Below are positions 7,006 through 12,730 of a stretch of DNA of 12,730 nt, in pieces. The position numbers and the translations under genes were made by a program. Every line of letters begins with the position of its first letter. The first letter of the stretch is position 1. The notes under the pieces were generated by a model, which had not been told where the DNA came from, searched no databases, and saw nothing but the letters and a program-made list of their open reading frames with translations. Location of the stretch: positions 1 through 12,730 of the forward strand of contig JAOZQX010000009.1 of the NCBI GenBank assembly GCA_029931995.1, read 5' to 3'. The DNA comes from Bacteroidales bacterium. GTDB taxonomy: Bacteria > Bacteroidota > Bacteroidia > Bacteroidales > GCA-2711565.

Positions 7006-7731
7006 TTATATATTTTTTGAGTCTTCAATAAGTTGTTGTTTGAACTCTTCAACTTCCATGGCTTCTGACAATTTAAACTCGCCAATTCGGGTTCTTTTAA
7101 GCGAACTTAAATACGCACCTGAGTTTAACGAACTTCCAAAATCTCTTGCTAACGATCTGATATAAGTGCCTTTGCTACATACTATTCGGAAGGAAATTTC
7201 TACCCCTTCAATTTTTGTTAATTCAAATTCAGAGATAGAAATGATTTTAGATTTGATTTCTACCTCTTCTTTTTCGCGGGCATATTTGTAGGCTCGTTTT
7301 CCGTTAATTTTTATGGCAGAAAAAAGGGGAGGTATTTGTTCAATTGTTCCGATAAATTTTTTTGCAGTCTTTTTTAATAGCTCCTCATTAATATGATCGG
7401 TTGAAAACTGGGCGTCAATTTCGGTTTCCAGATCGAAAGAAGGGGTTGTGTTTCCAAGTGTAAAAGTTCCGGTATATTCTTTTTCTAGTCCTTGAAATTC
7501 CTCAATTCTTTTGGTAAATTTTCCTGTGCAAATAATTAAAAGTCCGGTAGCGAGTGGATCTAAGGTTCCAGCATGGCCAACTTTTATCCGCGGAATTCCG
7601 GCATGATGTTTTAGCATGTAACGAATGTTTTTTACAACATGAAAAGACGACCACTTAAAAGGTTTATTGAGCAGTAAAACCTCGCCATTAATGAAATCAG
7701 AAGGGGGTATGTTAATTTTATTAATCGTCAT
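7006..7731 (-). CDS. truB: tRNA pseudouridine-55 synthase TruB
   Basis: Isomerises U55 to pseudouridine in the T-loop of almost all elongator tRNAs. The 241-residue protein begins with the family's GEVLLLNKPFKWSSFHVV region (16-33). The catalytic aspartate is D58 in GHAGTLDPLATGLL (52-65). Also seen are KEYTGTFTLG (84-93), QIPPLFSAIKINGKRAYKYAR (about 132-152) with the substrate-stacking tyrosine, and CSKGTYIRSLARDFG (about 184-198). It is shorter than E. coli TruB (314), and little room is left after the catalytic domain for a PUA domain; short forms of this kind occur in Bacteroidota. The start lies 9 bp after the uppP stop, so the two are very probably co-transcribed. No Shine-Dalgarno is obvious. 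Confidence 0.96.
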   Translation of the reverse strand: MTINKINIPPSDFINGEVLLLNKPFKWSSFHVVKNIRYMLKHHAGIPRIKVGHAGTLDPLATGLLIICTGKFTKRIEEFQGLEKEYTGTFTLGNTTPSFDLETEIDAQFSTDHINEELLKKTAKKFIGTIEQIPPLFSAIKINGKRAYKYAREKEEVEIKSKIISISEFELTKIEGVEISFRIVCSKGTYIRSLARDFGSSLNSGAYLSSLKRTRIGEFKLSEAMEVEEFKQQLIEDSKNI

Positions 7732-7740
7732 GTGTAAGTT

Positions 7741-8523
7741 TTATATCAGAAATATTGCAAGCAATCCAATAACAAAACAATAAACAGCAAAATAAATAAG
7801 TTTGCCTTTTTTTACAATATTGATCATCCACTTACAGGCTAAGGTTCCCGAAATAAATGCTGCAATAAATCCCACCAATAAAGGCATGGCGGCCACACTG
7901 CTTTCTTGCGATAAGCTTTGATCCATTAAATCCTTTAGGTTTGCACCAATGATAGGAATTAACACCATTAAAAATGAAAATTTTGCGATTGTTTCTTTTT
8001 TATTCCCTAATAAAATTCCTGTGGCAATGGTTGAACCAGAGCGTGAAATTCCAGGCAAAACAGCTGCGGCCTGCGCAATCCCAATGATGAACGAATCAAT
8101 AAAACCAATGTTTCTTTTGTTTGATTTTGAAAAGTAAGTGAAGGCCAGTAAAAGCGAAGTTACCAATAGCATTGATCCCACAAAAGTGGTATTTCCGGTA
8201 AAAAATTGTTCGATTTCCTCGGCGAAAAAAAATCCGAGTATGAGAACCGGAATCATGGAAACAAAGATTTTTAAAACATAAGATGTTTCTTCATTCCAGC
8301 TGAAGCGAAATAAACCTTTTAGTAAAATAAGTACATCTTTATAAAAAACTACCAGTGTACTTAAAACGGTTGCGCCGTGAACAACTACCGTGAAAATTAA
8401 ACTTTTCTCAGCATCAACTCCAAGCAACACTTTCCCTAGCTCTAAATGACCACTACTGCTTACCGGTAAAAATTCCGTTAAGCCCTGTACAATTCCTAAT
8501 AGTAAGGCTTCAAACCAATTCAT
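7741..8523 (-). CDS. uppP: undecaprenyl-diphosphatase UppP (BacA family)
   Basis: Integral membrane phosphatase that dephosphorylates undecaprenyl pyrophosphate so that the lipid carrier can be reused for peptidoglycan and O-antigen synthesis; overexpression of the family gives bacitracin resistance. The 260-residue protein is mostly hydrophobic, with about seven or eight membrane segments. The first active-site motif is present as Q13-x-x-x-E17 in IVQGLTEFLPVSSSGHL, where Q replaces the first E of E. coli within the accepted (E/Q)xxxE pattern. The second motif is PGISRSGST (157-165), with conserved S160, R161 and T165. It starts at ATG 8523, 16 bp after the DUF3098 stop, and ends 9 bp before truB, so it sits in the middle of a tight unit of envelope genes led by ftsX. 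Confidence 0.97.
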   Translation of the reverse strand: MNWFEALLLGIVQGLTEFLPVSSSGHLELGKVLLGVDAEKSLIFTVVVHGATVLSTLVVFYKDVLILLKGLFRFSWNEETSYVLKIFVSMIPVLILGFFFAEEIEQFFTGNTTFVGSMLLVTSLLLAFTYFSKSNKRNIGFIDSFIIGIAQAAAVLPGISRSGSTIATGILLGNKKETIAKFSFLMVLIPIIGANLKDLMDQSLSQESSVAAMPLLVGFIAAFISGTLACKWMINIVKKGKLIYFAVYCFVIGLLAIFLI

Positions 8524-8539
8524 AAAATATAATTAAGGC

Positions 8540-8824
8540 CTATTCTTTTGGCCGTTTCATGATTGCAAAAATTTCGATGATATACCCGGCAAGGATAAGA
8601 ATGGGTGCCAGGGTCATGCGCCTGAAATTAAAGATTTTGTCGCTAAAAACAGTTGGGTCATCAGAGCCCCCACCAATCATTAATAAAAAGCCCAATGTTA
8701 TCACTACGATACCAATGATAAGCAATCGATAGTTTTGTTTAGTAAAAGCAAAAGTGATCAATTCTTCTTTCAATTTTGGATTTTCCTTTTTTGTTTTCTT
8801 AACGGCTTGATTTTGTTTTGACAT
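8540..8824 (-). CDS. DUF3098 family membrane protein
   Basis: A 94-residue protein with no known biochemical function. The first 25 residues are lysine-rich and polar and probably cytoplasmic. Two hydrophobic segments follow (about 33-51 and 71-89), joined by a short loop with GGGSDDP (51-57), VFSDKIFNFRR (59-69) and TLAPI. This loop signature is that of DUF3098, known to me from Bacteroidota, where the gene commonly lies between ftsX and uppP as it does here. The positive-inside pattern suggests both ends face the cytoplasm. There is no signal peptide or lipobox. Its position, 55 bp after ftsX and 16 bp before uppP, suggests work in the envelope or at division, but that is inference from the neighbourhood only. 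Confidence 0.9.
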   Translation of the reverse strand: MSKQNQAVKKTKKENPKLKEELITFAFTKQNYRLLIIGIVVITLGFLLMIGGGSDDPTVFSDKIFNFRRMTLAPILILAGYIIEIFAIMKRPKE

Positions 8825-8844
8825 TTTTTAAAAATTTGATGGGT

Positions 8845-8852
8845 CAAAAATA
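8845..8852 (-). promoter_or_regulatory. possible -7 element upstream of the DUF3098 gene
   Basis: The minus strand reads TATTTTTG, matching TAnnTTTG, in the 55-bp gap between ftsX and the DUF3098 gene. There is no -33 element at the expected distance, and the region is so rich in A and T that a chance match is likely. Confidence 0.2.
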
Positions 8853-8879
8853 AGAGCTTTTTTTGATTTTTAAATTTTA

Positions 8880-9758
8880 TTAGTAATACAAATCATCTGT
8901 TTGCATGCGTAAATATTTTCGGATGGCAAAATAGGTTGAAAACCACGAAATAAATATTCCGCAAAGAATAATTAAACTAAAAAGCATAATAAAAAGATTG
9001 ATGTCTTGTAATTCAATAAGCTCTGGTAATTCTTTTATTGAAAAATATATAATAACCACGATTAAAACAATGGCTACGAATGCACCATAAATTCCCTGAA
9101 ATATTCCTTTAAAAATAAAAGGTCGGCGAATAAAAGTTTGTGTAGCCCCTACCAATTGCATGCTTCGAATTATAAAGCGTTTTGAATAAACAGATAATCG
9201 AATTGTGTTATTTATCAAAGCAACGGCAATTAACAGTAAGAGTCCGCTAAAGCCAAGCAAAATCAAACTGATTCGTTTCAGGTTTTTGTTGATGGCTTGA
9301 ACCAAGGATTTTTGATAAAAAATTTCTTTAACTCCCGGATTGCCTAACAATTCTTTTTCAATTATTTCGATACTTTTTACGGTTGTGAAATCTGCTTTCA
9401 GGCGTAAATCAATTGAGGGAGGAAGTGGATTAAATCCCAGAAAACTGATAAAATCTTCGCCCAAATCGGTTTTCATTTCTTCGGCAGCCTTTTCTTTTGT
9501 AATATATTCGGTTGATTTTACATAGGCTGTAGCGTCCAGTGTTTTTTGAAGCTGAATAATTTCAGCTTCGCGCGTACCTTCTTTCATCATGATTCGAATT
9601 CCAATATTTTCCTTCACATGATCCGATAATTTTTTGGCGTGCAAAATAATAAGACCCAAAACCCCAAGCATTAACAACACAAGTGTAATACTCACAAGGG
9701 TGGTAAAATAGGAGGATCTTAATCGGCGTTTACTATATTTTGCATCTTTTTTCGACAT
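8880..9758 (-). CDS. ftsX: cell division protein FtsX (permease-like)
   Basis: Inner-membrane partner of the ATPase FtsE; the FtsEX complex passes a signal across the membrane to activate peptidoglycan hydrolases during division. The 292-residue protein has the FtsX plan: a basic cytoplasmic N-terminus, one membrane segment (about 20-40), a large periplasmic loop (about 41-162, the hydrolase-activator contact region in the family), then three membrane segments (about 163-185, 216-240 and 254-276). The conserved cytoplasmic stretch KRFIIRSMQLVGAT..FIRRPF (193-214) between the second and third segments is diagnostic. There is no ftsE in the window; a separate ftsE is usual in Bacteroidota. It starts at ATG 9758 and heads the minus-strand run, diverging from leuS across 202 bp. 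Confidence 0.95.
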   Translation of the reverse strand: MSKKDAKYSKRRLRSSYFTTLVSITLVLLMLGVLGLIILHAKKLSDHVKENIGIRIMMKEGTREAEIIQLQKTLDATAYVKSTEYITKEKAAEEMKTDLGEDFISFLGFNPLPPSIDLRLKADFTTVKSIEIIEKELLGNPGVKEIFYQKSLVQAINKNLKRISLILLGFSGLLLLIAVALINNTIRLSVYSKRFIIRSMQLVGATQTFIRRPFIFKGIFQGIYGAFVAIVLIVVIIYFSIKELPELIELQDINLFIMLFSLIILCGIFISWFSTYFAIRKYLRMQTDDLYY

Positions 9759-9960
9759 GAATGAGAAATCTTTAAAGCTAAATTAAACAATTTCAAACAA
9801 CAGCGGAAGCATTATTTTATTTTTAGTCAACAGAAAAATTTTTGATTTATCGTTGGAACAATTTATAGGTTTTGAATTCTCTTTCTTTTATGAAATTTCC
9901 TAACTTCGCAGGCAATAATAAAATTTCATATAGTTTTGATAAATAATTAATTAAATCAGG
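9759..9960. other. divergent ftsX-leuS intergenic region
   Basis: AT-rich 202-bp spacer between two divergent starts. On the plus strand it holds candidate -7 elements for leuS near its right end. For ftsX I found no good TAnnTTTG on the minus strand. No small gene, RNA gene, attenuator peptide or T-box structure is evident upstream of leuS. Confidence 0.5.
9901..9938 (+). promoter_or_regulatory. candidate -7 elements for leuS
   Basis: Two candidates lie before leuS: TAGTTTTG at 9931-9938, a full match to TAnnTTTG but with no TTTG at the -33 distance, and TAACTTCG at 9901-9908, one mismatch, followed by CA. TTTG at 9871-9874 lies 26 bp upstream of the second, slightly too far. Leaders would be about 15 and 45 nt. 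I cannot choose between them. Confidence 0.35.
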
Positions 9961-12723
9961 ATGGACTACAACTTTTTGGAGATAGAACCTAAATGGCAAA
10001 AATACTGGAGCGAGCATAAAACTTTTAAAGCAGAAATTGATCATAATAAACCCAAGTTTTATGTGTTGGATATGTTTCCATATCCATCAGGAGCAGGTTT
10101 GCATGTTGGCCACCCACTTGGATATATAGCTTCCGATATTTATGCCCGCTATATGCGTCAGCGAGGATACAATGTTTTGCACCCTATGGGCTACGATGCT
10201 TATGGCTTACCCGCCGAGCAATATGCTATCCAAACCGGAACACATCCTGAAGTAACAACCTTTAAAAATATTGACCGTTACCGCGAACAACTCGATAAAA
10301 TTGGTTTTTCCTTTGATTGGGATCGTGAGGTTAGAACCTGTGATCCTCAATATTATAAATGGACACAATGGACTTTTATTCAGTTATTTAATTCGTGGTA
10401 TAATAATGATACGGACAAAGCGGAATCTATTGAAAAATTGATTCAGAAATTTGTACAAAACGGAAATCAAAATATTAGTGCAGCTTGTGATTTTGTTGAA
10501 CTTTTTACTGCTGCTGATTGGAAGGCAATGGATGAAAAAACCCAACAGGAAACCTTGATGAATTATCGTTTGGCTCATTTGTCGGATATGATGGTGAATT
10601 GGTGTCCTGAGCTGGGAACTGTTTTGGCAAATGATGAGGTAAAGGAAGGTTTATCTGAAAGAGGAGGTCATCCGGTAGAGCGAAAATTAATGAAGCAATG
10701 GTCGCTTAGAATTACTGCTTACGCCCAACGTTTGTTAGATGGTTTGAATACGATTGAATGGCCAGATTCCTTAAAAGAAGTTCAAAAAAATTGGATTGGC
10801 AGATCCGAAGGAGCCACATGCTTTTTTCAGGTAAAAGGTTTTGAAGATAAGCTTGAAATTTTTACGACCCGTCCTGACACAATGTTTGGCTCTACATACA
10901 TGGTTTTAGCTCCAGAGCATGAAATCGTTGAAAAAATTACAAGCCCCAAACACAAGGAAGTAATTACAAAATATGTGACTTGGGCGAAAAATCGTTCGGA
11001 GCGTGAACGTCAATCAGAAGTAAAAAATATTACGGGAGAATTTACGGGCGCTTATTGCATCAACCCATTTACCGGACAAGAAATTCCAATTTGGGTTGCC
11101 GATTATGTATTGGCAGGTTATGGATCGGGAGCAATTATGGCTGTACCGGCACACGACAGTCGTGATTATGCTTTTGCTAAACATTTTAATTTACCCATTG
11201 TTCAGGTTATTTCTGGTGGTGATATTTCCGAAGAGTCCTATGATGCTAAAGAAGGCAAAATGATGAATTCAGGCTTTCTCAATGGCATGGATGTTAAAGA
11301 GGCAATTTCTGCAACTATTCGAAAAATTGAAGAGGAAGGAATTGGTTTTGGGACAGTGAATTTTCGATTGCGTGATGCAATTTTCAGCCGTCAGCGTTAT
11401 TGGGGCGAACCTTTTCCTGTTTATTATAAAGACGAAATTCCCTACACTTTGAGCGAAGATAAGCTTCCGTTATTATTGCCGGAAGTTGACAAATATTTAC
11501 CTACCGAAACAGGTGAACCACCTTTGGCTCGTGCCGAAAAATGGGTGACTGAAGATGGCTATCCTCTGGAAACTAATACTATGCCCGGATTTGCCGGATC
11601 AAGTGCGTATTATTTACGATATATGGATCCGCATAACGACAAAGAGTATTTTTCAAAAGAAGCCAATGAATATTGGCGAGATGTAGATTTATATATTGGT
11701 GGCGATGAACATGCCTCAGGCCATTTAATTTATGCTCGTTTCTGGAATAAATTTTTATTTGATATTGGCATAGCTAAGGAAGACGAACCTTTCAAAAAGC
11801 TAATCAATCAAGGGAAAATACAAGGGAGGTCAAGTTTTGTTTACAGGCTAAAAAATTCAAATAAATTTGTGTCGTTTGGCCTACGAAAAGAATATCAGGC
11901 TACACGCTTGCATGTGGATATTGATATGGTTGATAATGACATTTTGGATACAGAAGCTTTTAAAAAATGGCGTCCTGAATTTGCCGATGCTGAATTTATT
12001 TTAGAAGATGGGAAATATATTTGTGGTCATGAGGTCGAAAAAATGTCGAAATCAAAACACAATGTCCAGAATCCTGATGCCTTAATTGAAAAGTATGGTG
12101 CGGATACGCTTCGTTTGTACGAAATGTTTTTGGGCCCACTTGAGTATCATAAACCTTGGGATACCAAAGGCATTGAAGGTGTTTTCCGTTTTATGAAAAA
12201 GTTGTGGAAACTTTATCACGATGAAAATAACAGTTTTGTAATCACCGACGAAGAAGCAACAAAAGAAGAGCTTAAAGTACTTCATAAAACGATTAAAAAA
12301 ATTCAGGATGATATTGAACGCTTCTCATTTAATACAGCTGTAAGTACGTTTATGATTTGTGTAAACGAACTCAACGATTTAAAATGTAACAAACGGGCTA
12401 TTCTTTCTGAATTGGCTATTTTGATTTCTTCTTATGCCCCTCATATTGCTGAAGAATTATGGCAATTATTAGGCAACGAAGATTCGGTTACTTACCAGAA
12501 ATTTCCTGAATTTAAAGAAGAATATGTAAAAGAAAATTCTTTTTCTTATCCGGTTTCTTTTAATGGGAAAATGCGTTTTAAAATTGATCTTCCGATTGAT
12601 ATGGGCAAAGAAGATGTTGAAAAAGCTGTTTTAGTAGCCGAGGAAGCTCAAAAGTGGATTGAAGGAAAAACGCCGAAAAAAGTAATCGTGGTTCCGAAAA
12701 AAATCATAAATATTGTGATATAA
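9961..12723 (+). CDS. leuS: leucyl-tRNA synthetase
   Basis: Class I synthetase that charges tRNA-Leu and edits mischarged tRNA. The 920-residue protein is complete. The HIGH motif appears as HVGH (48-51) after FPYPSGAGL, and KMSKS is at 694-698. The CP1 editing domain has TTRPDT (302-307), [21 protein letters not shown] (383-403), with D402 matching the editing aspartate of HxxRD, and [18 protein letters not shown] (469-486) returns to the Rossmann fold. The [16 protein letters not shown] stretch (579-594) and the C-terminal domain ending PKKIINIVI are also typical. Compared from memory with E. coli LeuRS, about 55 extra residues lie between QLFNSWYN and [12 protein letters not shown] (about 148-205), and the zinc-1 cysteines are absent ([13 protein letters not shown], 230-242). 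Both features seem usual in Bacteroidota. The ATG at 9961 has only a weak AGG before it. TAA is at 12721; the gene downstream, if any, lies outside the window. Confidence 0.97.
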   Translation: MDYNFLEIEPKWQKYWSEHKTFKAEIDHNKPKFYVLDMFPYPSGAGLHVGHPLGYIASDIYARYMRQRGYNVLHPMGYDAYGLPAEQYAIQTGTHPEVTTFKNIDRYREQLDKIGFSFDWDREVRTCDPQYYKWTQWTFIQLFNSWYNNDTDKAESIEKLIQKFVQNGNQNISAACDFVELFTAADWKAMDEKTQQETLMNYRLAHLSDMMVNWCPELGTVLANDEVKEGLSERGGHPVERKLMKQWSLRITAYAQRLLDGLNTIEWPDSLKEVQKNWIGRSEGATCFFQVKGFEDKLEIFTTRPDTMFGSTYMVLAPEHEIVEKITSPKHKEVITKYVTWAKNRSERERQSEVKNITGEFTGAYCINPFTGQEIPIWVADYVLAGYGSGAIMAVPAHDSRDYAFAKHFNLPIVQVISGGDISEESYDAKEGKMMNSGFLNGMDVKEAISATIRKIEEEGIGFGTVNFRLRDAIFSRQRYWGEPFPVYYKDEIPYTLSEDKLPLLLPEVDKYLPTETGEPPLARAEKWVTEDGYPLETNTMPGFAGSSAYYLRYMDPHNDKEYFSKEANEYWRDVDLYIGGDEHASGHLIYARFWNKFLFDIGIAKEDEPFKKLINQGKIQGRSSFVYRLKNSNKFVSFGLRKEYQATRLHVDIDMVDNDILDTEAFKKWRPEFADAEFILEDGKYICGHEVEKMSKSKHNVQNPDALIEKYGADTLRLYEMFLGPLEYHKPWDTKGIEGVFRFMKKLWKLYHDENNSFVITDEEATKEELKVLHKTIKKIQDDIERFSFNTAVSTFMICVNELNDLKCNKRAILSELAILISSYAPHIAEELWQLLGNEDSVTYQKFPEFKEEYVKENSFSYPVSFNGKMRFKIDLPIDMGKEDVEKAVLVAEEAQKWIEGKTPKKVIVVPKKIINIVI

Positions 12724-12730
12724 TTTGAAG

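Noticed and set aside
7949..8137. Plus-strand open frame inside uppP
   Set aside because: Antisense to the conserved PGISRSGST region of uppP, which constrains the sequence.
1..12730. Search for CRISPR arrays, insertion sequences, attachment sites, tRNA or rRNA genes, toxin-antitoxin or defence genes
   Set aside because: Nearly all of the window is accounted for by intact housekeeping genes with consistent AT-rich composition; no spaced repeats, transposase motifs, tRNA-like cloverleaf or composition break was seen.

Overview
This window is an ordinary, gene-dense housekeeping segment of an AT-rich bacterial chromosome, almost certainly from the phylum Bacteroidota. Three things point there: a DUF3098 gene, a family I know only from Bacteroidota, sits between ftsX and uppP; several gene starts are preceded by TAnnTTTG-type -7 elements, and most lack a strong Shine-Dalgarno sequence; and LeuRS and TopA have the architectures usual in that phylum. 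A Bacteroidales/Marinilabiliales-like organism is possible, but I cannot fix the rank from the sequence.

Layout. The left edge (1-640, minus) holds the N-terminal part of miaB, cut by the window. A divergent intergenic region (641-832) with a good candidate topA promoter follows. topA (833-3151, plus) and an arginase-fold gene (3232-4407, plus) read rightwards. The next seven genes all lie on the minus strand. In order of transcription they are ftsX, a DUF3098 gene, uppP, truB, queA, ispD and ruvC (9758 down to 4412). The run is not one uninterrupted unit: queA has a convincing promoter, a terminator-like hairpin lies between queA and ispD, and ruvC has its own candidate -7 element. ruvC converges on the arginase-like gene with only 4 bp between the stop codons. 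leuS (9961-12723, plus) diverges from ftsX and fills the right end, complete.

How the genes relate. miaB, truB and queA modify tRNA (ms2i6A37, Psi55 and the queuosine precursor) and leuS charges tRNA-Leu, so translation dominates. uppP recycles the undecaprenyl carrier lipid, ispD makes isoprenoid precursors through the MEP pathway, and ftsX acts at division and in cell-wall hydrolase control; the DUF3098 membrane protein sits among these envelope genes. topA and ruvC act on DNA.

I found no mobile element, CRISPR array, RNA gene, prophage or defence system, and nothing that amounts to a new system. The most interesting item is the arginase-fold protein at 3232-4407, which has lost about half of the manganese ligands of the family and carries a C-terminal extension with two DRWW motifs. 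Smaller points are the non-ATG start of ruvC, the hairpin before ispD, and the insertion in LeuRS.
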